From: Histomonas meleagridis
Taxonomy: Eukaryota; Parabasalia; Tritrichomonadida; Dientamoebidae
Direction: 5' to 3'
DNA length: 64,000 nt
NCBI GenBank assembly: GCA_020186115.1
Contig: WSYJ01000019.1
Span: 1-64,000, forward strand
Within the stretch, counting starts at the first letter, position 1, and every line of letters begins with the position of its first letter. Below the pieces are notes generated by a model. The model was not told where the DNA came from. It searched no databases and saw only the letters and a list, made by a program, of their open reading frames with translations. This document shows, piece by piece, positions 52,978 to 62,941 of this stretch. The translations under genes and the position numbers were made by a program.

Positions 52978-53051
52978 TCCTCCCTAACTCAGTTGGTTAG
53001 AGTGTCAGACTGTTAATCTGGAAGTCGTGTGTTCGAGCCACACGGGAGGAG
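52978..53051 (+). tRNA. tRNA-Asn (anticodon GTT)
   Basis: Cloverleaf by eye: acceptor TCCTCCC/GGGAGGA with discriminator G (53051); D stem ACTC/GAGT with an AGTTGGTTA loop; anticodon stem TCAGA/TCTGG with loop CTGTTAA, anticodon GTT at 53012-53014; T arm GTGTG-TTCGAGC-CACAC. A box TAACTCAGTTGG and B box GTTCGAGCC are internal Pol III promoters. No intron; CCA not encoded. It is the insertion target of the downstream retrotransposon. Confidence 0.95.
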
Positions 53052-53052
53052 A

Positions 53053-53059
53053 TTTTTTT
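53053..53059 (+). terminator. Pol III terminator of tRNA-Asn
   Basis: Seven T two bases after the tRNA 3' end. It is included in the retrotransposon target duplication. Confidence 0.85.
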
Positions 53060-53131
53060 GATTTTTCATGAATATTGATTTTTTGCGTCCGAGAACCCGA
53101 TTTTCGGAAATAACTCCCCCAGGGCACTCGA

Positions 53132-55968
53132 TTGATACCAGTTTTGTTCGGTCGGAAAAAATATCAGATAAATATATTGCGGAAAAAATCCGACACTACT
53201 CATGAAATAACGGCACAAGACCACAGGATAGAACCGATTATTGAAGAGGAAGCCCCAGACCTCGAACAAAAAGAAAATGATGAAGATTTTGTTCTTGAGA
53301 TTAATCAAGAACTTCCATTTCAACAAGAAATTTTATTAATACGAGGTCGTCATTACCACCCAACACCAACAAGCCCAGAAGGAACACCATTACCTCCACC
53401 ACCAAATTGGGTGATTATTTCATCAGATATTAATATTCTCAGATTTTTACCTATACAATGTAATGACTCGAATGGGGCTATTCTAGCACGAGGACAAGCT
53501 ATTATTCAACATGATATATTAAGAATTAATACCCACAACCCTCCCATTCCTACAACGATAGAGGAATTTGACAGAGGTCTTCTCGATTTACGTCCTATTA
53601 TAGGACCAAACAGACTTAGAGAATCCCCGTTTAGATTATTTTGGAATGATGAACAGATTTCTCACATTAGGAATGAAGCTCAGATCATTGTATATAATAT
53701 TCTTAATCAACAACAGATAAATATTAATTCTTCTAATAATACTTGGAATTTATTACAAATTAATTGCAATTATGATTTTTCGAAAAACTTTATAAACTCA
53801 TGTTCACCAGTTCAAAACAATACCAAAATTGGTTTTATTGCATTTGGTCAAGATAACAGATCAATTAATCAAAATAATGCAACTTTTAATTTTACTAATT
53901 CACCATTTGTTGAAGAAACAGAAGATATTCAAGCTCAGGCTATTACTTATGATTTGGATTCAGAAGAACCTTCATTTGAACCCGAACTTGAATTTCCAAC
54001 AATAAATTCTGATTCTCAAGATTTTCAAGTTACTCCATCCTTTAATCCCGGAAATATCACAACTGAATCAGATTCATTAGAAGTTATACCTAAGAGAAAC
54101 ATTTTAACTGCTAGTCCTAGAATTGATAAATTACATATCAGCAAAGTTAATAACATTATAACAGAAGATGCTCAAATAGATAACTTAATAAATAAACCAA
54201 TTATTAATACTATTACTTCCAACCCGATTAATGAAGAACATAAAGTAATACCTATTAACAAAACTATAATTTCTGAACCAATTAATGAAGAACACAAAGT
54301 TGAACCATTAAATAAAACTATAATTTCTAATCCAATAAATGAAGAACATAAAGTTGAACCAATTAATATAACTAAAACTTCTAAACCTTTGGTAGAAAGT
54401 CATATTAATGAACCAGTATATACAACTAAAACTTCAAATCCTATATCTGAAAGTCATGTTGTTATACCAGAGTATCAAAACGTTACTTCAACCCCCAACT
54501 GTTCTTTCTCATGATATCAAAGTTATTGAAGGTTGTAAAACTTCAGTAGCTAATGTTGAAAGTTTGAAAGTTACTGTTAATGAAGTAGATTTAACTTATG
54601 ATGCTGAAATTCCTCAAATGAAAATCAATATTATCAAAGAAACTAAAATAATAGATGTTATAGTCCCAATTTTGGAATTTAATTATATTAGTGTACCAAA
54701 ATTTTTAGAAATTACTAATTTATCTACTTTTTCTTCAGATGATTCAAATTATAATGCTTCAGATACTTATTCAGATGATAATGTTAATCATATTACTTCT
54801 ACTGATACTTCAAATAATGATCCATCAAATAATCCTTCTTTTCCTGATCCTTCTGATTCAGAGGGTTCAGATGATTCAGATTCCGGAATTGATGATATTA
54901 GTGATTTATTACCAGATGATATTATTTATAATAAATTAATTAGTGACTTAAAACTTTGTAGATTACCTGATGATATTAAAGATTTTATTAATAAATGGAA
55001 GAATTTGAATAACTTAAATTGTTGGAAACATGAAGATATTAATTTAGCTAAACAACCATTAATTCATATTATGATTAGAGAAAATAAATGGTGTGCACCA
55101 GGTCAATTCCCTTGTCAATGTGAATGTTATAAATTAACTAAATCAGGTAATGATTTGATTAGTCATATGACTAAAGTTCATAATCATAAACCTGATCAAA
55201 ATCATTTATATGGTTGCATTAAATATTTAATCAATAATGATTTATATTGGAAATTAATTTATGAAGAAGATAAACCTGAGTGTTATCGAAATAATGTTTA
55301 CGTTTGTCCAATACCTAATTGTAAATATTTTTCAAATACAAATAAATCCCTTTTCTCTCATATTACTTATTCTCATAAAGATTTTGAGAAAATGAAGAAT
55401 TCTATTGGTTGGTTTTGGTCTACAATGTTACAATATGTTAATACTTACGACAAAAATTCCTTCATGTTTAGATATAATTAAACTTAAAGAAGGTTTTGTT
55501 TGTAAATATTGTGAAACATATTGGACTTCTGATTCTAAAGGTTTACATAATCATTGTAAAAAGAATCATGCATTAAATACTATTGAAGGTACAAATTTAC
55601 CTTATTATAGAATTAAATGTTGTCCTTTAATGTATTTAAATTTTAATGAAACAGAATTAGAAGTAATTAGAAAAGATTTTAAAGATTATGAAGATAAAGT
55701 TTTCATGAGTAGAACTATTACAGAAAGAGAAAGATTAGCGGTCAGAGAAATTCCTTTCATTTTAATTAATGAACAAACAAATGCTATGGAACAAAGACAA
55801 AGAAGAGAAGAAAATGACCGTATTAATTTAAATAGAGATTTACAATTACAAGCAATTCAAAATTCCCGAACATTAAATTTAACTCCTCCAGATCAAATAC
55901 ATCCCCCAGTAAATTTAAATTTAATTAATAATGAATTTGATTTAAATAAAATTAAAAAATTTAAGTAG
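53132..55968 (+). pseudogene. RLE retrotransposon copy C, N-terminal, repeat and zinc-finger regions
   Basis: Three frames: 53132-54514 (PFQQEILLIRGRHYHP, then ~20-residue repeats such as NPINEEHKVEPINKTI); 54408-55481 (an acidic Ser/Asp-rich stretch, LAKQPLIHIMIRENKWC, fingers CQCECYKL...HMTKVH and CPIPNCKYF...HITYSH, then SIGWFWS); 55405-55968 (finger CKYCETYW...HCKKNH, basic helix VMSRTITERERLAV). The frames shift in the last repeats and after WFWS. The fingers probably read the tRNA-Asn target. Confidence 0.85.
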
Positions 55969-58826
55969 AGACCAATTATTTATTTTAGCTAGAAAATGGA
56001 CTTCTGATAATCAAGAACAAGAATCTCAATTTATATCATTACCTAAAACTTGGGGTAAAAATAAATTTAAAATTAGAGCTAAATTACCAGATTTATTTAA
56101 ATATAAAATCGAACCTTTAATAGAAATTTGCAAACCTCAAGATTATAATAATTGTAATGATGAAGATTTTTATATTTGGGAAGGTTGCCTTTCTAAAATT
56201 AATATGTTAATTCGTGATGAATTAAGAGATATTTTAAAAATTCCGTTGAATAAAATGTTAAACAGAAGGAACACAGTAGTCACTAGCACAGAAGATAGAT
56301 TAGATCTTCGTAACAAAGAAATGGAGACACATAATTTATGTAAAATTACGTTTTGGTTAAACAAATTTAAAGATTTATATCATAAGCCTCAATCTCAATT
56401 TATTCTTAATACAATGTCTAAACTTCAAGAAAAGATTATTAAAACCATCAATTTCCTCCCGGATGAAATAAAATCTATTCTTGAAATTAATGAGCCTCAA
56501 GATATTATAAATCTAATACAATCAGCGGAAGACTATTATGAAAATAAAATCAAATTCATTGATGCTAAAATTAAAGAAAATCAAGTTAGTAATAATAATA
56601 AAAAAAATCAAAACTATAAAGGTTTAGTACAAAATCTTTACATGGAAGATCCTAGTAGATGTTTACGTTGGTTTATCACTAATAATACGACTCCTGAATG
56701 TAATTTAAATCCTGAAGATTTTATGATGGAATATGGTAATAATTGGAGTCAAGAAAAATTTATTAATGACTCCCAGGAATTTGATTTTAAAGATATTATT
56801 AACCCTAATAGTAATGAATTATTATTAAATTATATTTTTGATGATGATAATATTAAACATGCAATTTTTTCTAGATCTAATGCGGCTGCTTATGGTCCCG
56901 ATGGTATTTCTAATTATATTTGGAAATTAGGAGATACTATGACTATTAAATTAATTAAAATTACTACTAAAATTACTATGTTAACTAAAAAATGTCCTGA
57001 ATTATTTAAATTAAGTAAAACAATTATGTTATACAAAAAAGGTGATGCTCAAAATCCTCATTCTTGGAGACCTATTTCTATTACTCCTACTTTTTATCGT
57101 ATTTGGATGGTATTAATTACCAGAGCATTACAAAATGTTAATAATAATAATCGCTTTATAGCTAGATCTCAAAAAGGTTGAATGCAAACTCCTAATGGTA
57201 CTACAGAACATGCAATAATGATTAATGAATTTATTCAACATGTTTCTAGGAAGAAAGGAGCAATTTATATTACCTCTATAGATTTCTCTGATGCCTTCGG
57301 TTCCATACCTCACTCTCAATTATTTAAAACTTTAAATAATTATGGTTTTGATAAACAATTTATAGATCTAATTAAAGCAACTTATAATAATTCTAAAACT
57401 AAAATTCGAATTCCTGTTAAAGGGACGTCTGATTTTATACCCATAAATTGTGGAGTAAAACAAGGTTGTCCTTTTTCACCTTTAGCTTTTAATTTATGTA
57501 TTGATCCTTTAATTAGGACATTAGAAAATAATAAAATTGATGGATTTCATATTAATGGTAAATCAATTTGTGCACAAGCCTATGCAGATGATTTAGTATT
57601 AATATCGGATACAGAAAAAAGGTATGGAAAATTTAATTAAAACAGTCGAAAGATTTTGTACTTATACTGATATGAAAATAAATACTTCTAAGTGTAGAAC
57701 TTTTAATTATATTAATAATAATAATAAAAGAGAAATGGCTATTACTAACTTTAAAATTAATAATGAATTAATCCCAATGTTAAATTTAAGAGGAGGTATT
57801 ACATATTTAGGAATTACTTCTGCTTTAATGAAATCAACTAAAGCTAAAGCTGCTAGATATAAAATAATTAAAGCAATAGAAGATATAGGTAATATTTGTT
57901 CATCACCCTTAAAATGGAATCAAATGATTGATGCAATCAAAAGATTTATTATTCCTGCATTAGATTATATATTTTTAAATGAAGCAGTAAATAAATCAGA
58001 AATATTAAAATTAGATAAAAGAATTAGATCAGCTTTAAATTCAAATCTTAAAACTTCTTCATTACCTAAAGATTTCTTTTATACTGCATGGAAAGATGGT
58101 GGTGCAGGAATTAATAATTTATATGAAAGACATGATGATTTAATTATTTCTTGTTTTTTAAAACTTTGGTTCTCGAAAGATACAACTCTAAAAGATATTT
58201 TCCGCTCACTTTGTTGGGATGAAAAATCATATAGATTTAAAGATATCGAAGAGATTAATTCACATGATAAAAATATTTTCGATGATATCATGAATAATAA
58301 TATAATGAAGAATACCGGAACATCAAACCTTTTTAGCCGGGTCCTTCAAGTACTTAAAAGAAATAATTATAAATTATGTCTTTATAATTGTTTAGAGGAT
58401 GATGAAGAAAATGCTTTATTCTTAAATGATAATAATGAAGACAGCGTTAATTCAGATGAAATTACTCTTGAAATTACTTCAATCAATCTTAAATTAGTTT
58501 GTCTTCAATCAGATTTCTTAAAAACTATCAATGATTATCATAAAGAAAAACATTATCATGACTTGGTGAGTCTTCCACTTAGAGGTCACACATTTAAAAC
58601 TCTGAAAAATAATAAATTATCTAATTATTTCTTGAATCAATTTACTTCAAAAGCTGAAGATAATTTAATTAAATTTACAGCTCAAGCTCGAACTAACAGT
58701 TTCTTTACCAAGCAATACGCTCGTTTAGCTAATAGAAATATTATATCAAATTGTCCATTATGCGGTGCTGAAGATTCTCTTAGACATAAATTAAATGATT
58801 GTATAAAAATTATTACATATTTTTAA
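55969..58826 (+). pseudogene. RLE retrotransposon copy C, reverse transcriptase
   Basis: After a frameshift (LSRDQLFILARKW...WEGCLSKINMLIRDEL) the linker leads to RT motifs GPDGISNYIW, SWRPISITPTFYRIW, an in-frame TGA (57179-57181) where copy A has Phe, FSDAFGSIPHSQ, KQGCPFSPLAFNLC, QAYADDLVLISD, a frameshift near 57620, KWNQMIDAIKRF, and the knuckle CPLCGAEDSLRHKLNDC. The frame ends TTT-TAA (58821-58826), at the same aligned position as copy A. Confidence 0.9.
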
Positions 58827-59532
58827 GATTAGACATGATAAAGTTATTAGAGAAATACTTGATATGTTAAAGACTAAACCAGGTTTGAGACCTACTATTT
58901 ACATTGATAATTCAGTTAAAAAAGAGAATAACATCCCAATTCAAAGTGAATTTAGTAATCTAAGACCTGATATTTGGTTCATCAAAAATAATCAATATTA
59001 TATTATAGAAGTTACTATTCCTTATGGGGACTTTAATGAAAATGATGTTAATTCTCTTGAAATTAGATATACAGGAAAAGTTGATGAATATAAAGATTTA
59101 TGTAATGATATTAAAAATCAAACAAATAAAGAAGTGAACTTTTACGCAATCGTAATTTCTTCTTTAGGTGCTTGGTTTAAGAAATCTTTAGAACATTTGA
59201 AAACTTTAGCAGGTTCTAAAAGTCTCTTTAAAAGATTTGCTAAAAGAATAACTTTATCCACACTTAGAGAATCTCAAAAGCTCATTACTAATGATTATAA
59301 TAAATTAACTCAAAATAATAGAGATAATAATGCTAACGAGAATAATGATATACAAGAAGTAGTAAGAGTGCCTGATAATAACATCACACATTCAGATGAA
59401 GAAACTGATTCATTCGTTCTATCTGATCATGTAGAGATTGGCTTTAATGATCCTATCTTTTCAGTTCCTTCATCTGATGTCGAACACATGAACTCTGAAG
59501 AATCAAATGACTCAAGTCAGGGGACACTATAG
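58807..59532 (+). CDS. Restriction-like endonuclease domain, copy C
   Basis: Opens in the +1 frame relative to RT and overlaps its last 20 bases. KIRHDKVIREIL, LRPDIWF...YYIIEVTIPYGDF (PD...E.T core), VDEYKDLCNDIKNQ, ISSLGAWFKKSLEHLKTLAG, acidic tail. No ATG before 58864, so expression would need frameshifting from RT. Otherwise intact to TAG/TAA near 59532. Confidence 0.8.
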   Translation, partial: KLLHIFKIRHDKVIREILDMLKTKPGLRPTIYIDNSVKKENNIPIQSEFSNLRPDIWFIKNNQYYIIEVTIPYGDFNENDVNSLEIRYTGKVDEYKDLCNDIKNQTNKEVNFYAIVISSLGAWFKKSLEHLKTLAGSKSLFKRFAKRITLSTLRESQKLITNDYNKLTQNNRDNNANENNDIQEVVRVPDNNITHSDEETDSFVLSDHVEIGFNDPIFSVPSSDVEHMNSEESNDSSQGTL

Positions 59533-59594
59533 TAGTAACTGGCTTAACTTGGTTTTTGTTAACACATAATTTTATAATAATTAATGAATAAATT

Positions 59595-59613
59595 ACACGG
59601 GAGGAGATTTTTT
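59595..59613 (+). repeat. Target-site duplication of tRNA-Asn 3' end
   Basis: ACACGGGAGGAGATTTTTT, identical to 53040-53058. It is followed at once by the 5' end of another element (F), as at 3719-3738. Confidence 0.92.
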
Positions 59614-59960
59614 ATGTTTTTTGCACCTGATTGTTATTGCGCTCAAAAAACCAGATATTCAGAATCTACTCTATATGAGGAACAAGATGATGCCATTTTC
59701 GACCGAAATGAAAAAATTGATAATTATTATATCATCAATTGGACACGAAAAACGACCCCCGCCTCTAGAAGACTTAGAAGAATGTCCCAATATCGAAATC
59801 GGCCACAACGAAGAAGAATTCATGATCAATGTTAATCCAGATCTCCCTTTCCAAAACGAAATACTCTTAATTCGGGGAGCTCATTACAATCCTAACCCAG
59901 AACCACGAAATGAATTCACGTCAATATTAATAAATTTAACATATCTTCATATGAATATGA
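59614..59960 (+). pseudogene. RLE retrotransposon fragment F (5' end)
   Basis: A different leader from copies B and C, then EEEFMINVNPDLPFQNEILL and IRGAHYNPNPEPRNEF, the family N-terminal block. It is lost into AT-rich sequence about 59940. Shows a second insertion into the duplicated tRNA target, by a related but distinct subfamily. Confidence 0.75.
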
Positions 59961-60299
59961 GTTTTAATATAAATATCAAAATGATAATTTAAATCATTAT
60001 TATGATAGAAATAAAAATCTAAATTTTACTTTAACTAGTCATATTAATTTATTCTTAATAGATTATTTCACCATTTAGATCTTTAGCTATTAATCAATCA
60101 GAGAAATAGAAAAAAAAATATTATTTTATTTTATTCAATGTAAATACATGAAACATATCCTTCGTGATTTTTTGAAGGAATTAAATTTCTAGAAATTTTC
60201 CTGAAAAGCAATATAATAAAGATTTAACTGGTTGATTGGATTTATAATATATATACAATTTTTGAAATTAATATCAAATCTCAAATATAAATACATATA
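59961..60299. other. AT-rich spacer, no gene seen
   Basis: No supported feature; AT-rich sequence between element F and the ankyrin remnant. Confidence 0.45.
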
Positions 60300-60746
60300 A
60301 CATTATCATCATTATTTTGATTAAGAAGCAATTTAACTATTTCAATATTATCATATCCACATGCTATCATAAGAGCAGTCGCAAATGAAACAAATAATTT
60401 ATAAATATTCTATATAAATATATAATTATTCAAACAAATTTTAAATATATAACAAATAAATATTTTAAATATTCACATCAATTTTATCTTGTTCAAGAAG
60501 TAATTTAAATACATCAACATTCCCATTTTCAGTAACTTTCATAAGTGCTGTATTAAATATATTTAATAATTTCCAAACATTACAAAAAAATATCAGATTA
60601 TTCAAGTAAACATTAAATATTTCATATTTACGTCAGTGATATTAACAATACCTTTTTGCCCAAAAAGTAATTTAACAATTTCATTTTTGCCATATCTCGA
60701 AGCCTTTATTAGAGCTGTTTGCAAACATATAAACAAATTCCAAATC

Positions 60747-61795
60747 ACACTTCCGAAAAAGAAAAATTTCGTACACATATGTCACTTTTTCAATGCAACA
60801 AAAAATATAAAATTTGATCGGCTTTTATTCAAAGTTTCTCATTTAGATTTTCAGCCGCCATTATATAATCGAATTGCGTATAAGTTAGGAAGCAACTCGA
60901 GCGCCATCCTCCCTGGTGCTGAATGGCGGATGGGAATGCACCATTCCTTGCAGCTGTTTGAGCACCGCTTTTTCTCATTGAATAAGTAGAAAATCTTGAA
61001 TTGTCGATCCCAATCTCTTTTGTCCATTCTTTGATTCGTGCTCTCACATCCCGTGATGTTACAGAAAACTCTGACCTCGTAATGAATAAATTTTGATTAT
61101 TTGTGTTTTTTCTTATTTTCGAATACCTTTGGAGCCAAACATAACTTGACTGTGAACTTGTCGATTTATATGTCATAACCGTCCGACCATTTCCAAATTG
61201 GTCGGTCTTCGTTTTGGGAATATAGAGAATGTAGAAGTTTTCTTCAAAATGAATGTGTTCAATTTTAATGGCAATAACTTCGCTTACTCTCAACATACAT
61301 TCAAATTGTAGAGAAAACATGGCCAAATTACTTATGTCTAAAAAACAATTCAATTTCACTTGTAAAGACATTTTGTCAAAATCATCTGGCTTTATTGCAT
61401 CAACTGCGTATGGACAGCTTGCTCCCAGTAATGTCCCTTTATAGCTTGTTAATAAATTAACGATTAGTTTTTCTTTTGTAATATCTTCTAAATTATTTTT
61501 TCTGCAATAATAAGAAATTGCAACAACATATGCTTTCAATGTATTATAGGCAACATTCTGACTTTTCTTATATTCGAGGAATGCACTTAAAGTAGCTACT
61601 GTTGGTGGATAAGGAGGAGGAGAATCTTTGATCATCGAAATTATTGTGATAATCTTTGCAGGTATGCCTCCTCCGAAGAATCATTGAGTACATGTGATGC
61701 GTCATCATTTGTATTTGCAACAAGTTCGTTAAAGTTTACCGAAAGCATATGAAAAAGTGCCATATATGTACGAAATTTATTTTTTTCGGAAGTGT
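60747..61795 (-). mobile_element. Tyrosine-recombinase transposon with terminal inverted repeats
   Basis: Ends ACACTTCCGAAAAAGAAAAA...TTTCGTACACATATG.CACTTTTTCA (60747-60795) and its near-perfect complement at 61748-61795. 1049 bases in all, containing one tyrosine recombinase gene. Inserted in an ankyrin-gene spacer. No clear target duplication (ACA may be shared). Known Cryptons lack such TIRs, and DIRS elements carry RT, so this layout is unusual; ciliate Tec elements are the nearest precedent I recall. Confidence 0.8.
60829..61635 (-). CDS. Tyrosine recombinase (phage-integrase family)
   Basis: 268 residues, intact. N-terminal SAM-like core-binding part (YPPTVATLSAFLEYKKSQN, YVVAISYYCRKN). 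Catalytic part: CMLRVSEVIAIKIEHI (Arg I), IPKTKTDQFGNGR (Lys), YSMRKSGAQTAARNGAF (Arg II; the usual HxxR His is Tyr here), HQGGWRSSCFLTYTQFD (His/Trp and nucleophile Tyr). Starts PPPYPP, an N-terminal region common in such recombinases. A further 30-odd codons in another frame (61641-61760, LVANTNDDASHVLND) may be its broken N-terminus. It cuts and joins DNA via a 3'-phosphotyrosine. Confidence 0.85.
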   Translation of the reverse strand: MIKDSPPPYPPTVATLSAFLEYKKSQNVAYNTLKAYVVAISYYCRKNNLEDITKEKLIVNLLTSYKGTLLGASCPYAVDAIKPDDFDKMSLQVKLNCFLDISNLAMFSLQFECMLRVSEVIAIKIEHIHFEENFYILYIPKTKTDQFGNGRTVMTYKSTSSQSSYVWLQRYSKIRKNTNNQNLFITRSEFSVTSRDVRARIKEWTKEIGIDNSRFSTYSMRKSGAQTAARNGAFPSAIQHQGGWRSSCFLTYTQFDYIMAAENLNEKL

Positions 61796-62060
61796 ACAGA
61801 ATTTGATAAATATAATCAAAAAATATCAAAACATTAAAATAAACTTTAAATAAAACAAGAATATATTTTTCCATTAATTTCAATATTTTGTTGTTTCAAT
61901 ACAGATTTTATTGTCTCAATGTTATCATTCATCATGAACATATTCGCATTAACTTTATTCTGTTCGATATATGGAATTAGAATTAAACCATTTTCAGTTT
62001 AATTTAATTCATTCATAAAATAGGCTTCAAATTTCATTCCATCATCGATTAGAAAAGAAA

Positions 62061-62941
62061 AGATTTCATAATTAAAATAACGTAAAAACATATTCCCTAA
62101 ATGTATTAAAACATTATATTTTTTCTATTATGTTTTCATTAAAATATTTAATAATGTCATTCTTATGAAAATGAATAATGAATATATATATTAGTTTTGA
62201 AGTAATGAATAATCAACTTCATTAAATAATGTCTTTTAGATAAAATTAATAATATAAAATAACGTTTTGTTGTAATAATAATATAAATTCATGTTAATGT
62301 CACTTTCAATATAAATAATACAATCTACATAATTTGACAAATATTTGTATTTGAATGCATACTTGGTCAACTATTTCCATGTAAACGTTTTTTATTGAAA
62401 TTACGAAGATGCCACTTATGAAGTCAAAATATCTATTTGTAATATTTTACATCATACAAAAAGTCGAAACATGAAAAAAATTAAAAATAAGTCAGTATAT
62501 TTATCAACATAGAATCAGTTTTTTTATATAAAATTTAGAGTTTATATGTTTTAATAGATTGGGAATTTAATCATATATATAAATATTAAAAATAGAAATA
62601 AAATTTTAAATGCTTAATAATTACATCAAAATTGAGAATTATATGAAATTGATAGTACATTTATGTCTTTTTTTGCATAATTTATTACAGTTTGATATAA
62701 AAATTATTAATTTTTAACTTTTAATTTTTGGATTTTTTGAAATTTTAAGAAAATTGTTTTTTGGGCGGTTGTTCTTACATCACAATCAAAAAGTGGGAAA
62801 TTGTGGGAATAACCGCCAAAAAAGGGGAACAAAAGAGGAACAGTTGGCACACTCCCAAATATTTCAACGACGCCTATAAATCTCTTCTGTCTCACATCAC
62901 GGCATCCCATAAGGACTCGAATAATAAAAAATAAGAATTAG
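62061..62941. other. Mostly AT-rich spacer with one promoter-like module
   Basis: No supported gene in about 880 bases. 62300-62700 is plain AT-rich. A promoter-like module (below) is followed by a less AT-biased stretch to about 62930 without a plus-strand start codon, perhaps the remains of a small cassette gene. Confidence 0.45.
62765..62822 (+). promoter_or_regulatory. Promoter-like module GCGGTTG..CAAAAAGTGGGAAATTG..AATAACCGCC
   Basis: GGGCGGTTGTTC, ATCAAAAAGTGGGAAATTG, GGGAATAACCGCC: the outer GGCGGTT/AACCGCC are inverted. The inner 17 bases CAAAAAGTGGGAAATTG are identical to 29931-29984. No clear gene follows. Confidence 0.45.

Larger units (their letters stand above)
53060..59594 (+). 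mobile_element. Full-length RLE retrotransposon, copy C, inserted at tRNA-Asn
   Basis: Runs from GATTTTTCATGAATATTG directly after the tRNA terminator to TTAATGAATAAATT at 59594. It is flanked by a 19-base direct repeat, ACACGGGAGGAGATTTTTT (53040-53058 and 59595-59613). About 6.5 kb, in the same orientation as the tRNA. Order: 5' leader, N-terminal region, ~20-residue repeats, C2H2 fingers, linker, RT, zinc knuckle, restriction-like endonuclease, short 3' tail. Single-ORF layout originally, now broken by at least five frameshifts and one stop. Confidence 0.92.
60300..62060 (-). pseudogene. Ankyrin-repeat protein remnant, split by YR element
   Basis: Minus-strand ankyrin half-repeats: TALIKASRYGKNEIVKLLFG (near 60650-60715), TALMKVTENGNVDVFKLLLE (near 60490-60550), TALMIACGYDNIEIVKLLLN (near 60320-60385). 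Upstream, near 61880-62000, is NANMFMMNDNIETIKSVLKQ. Successive repeats are separated by about 95 AT-rich bases that resemble one another and end in (V/I)(W/Y)KLL-type codons before TALM. Without the 60747-61795 insertion the spacer before the first repeat also fits. Trichomonads have large ankyrin families. The spacers could be degenerate repeats or introns; I favour decay. Confidence 0.6.

Noticed and set aside
53132..54514. gag-like or surface protein for the repeat-rich frame upstream of RT
   Set aside because: Continuous with the zinc-finger and RT region of the same element in two copies; it is the retrotransposon N-terminus.
60300..60735. Canonical trichomonad introns between ankyrin repeats
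   Set aside because: No GTAYGT...ACTAACACACAG consensus in the spacers.
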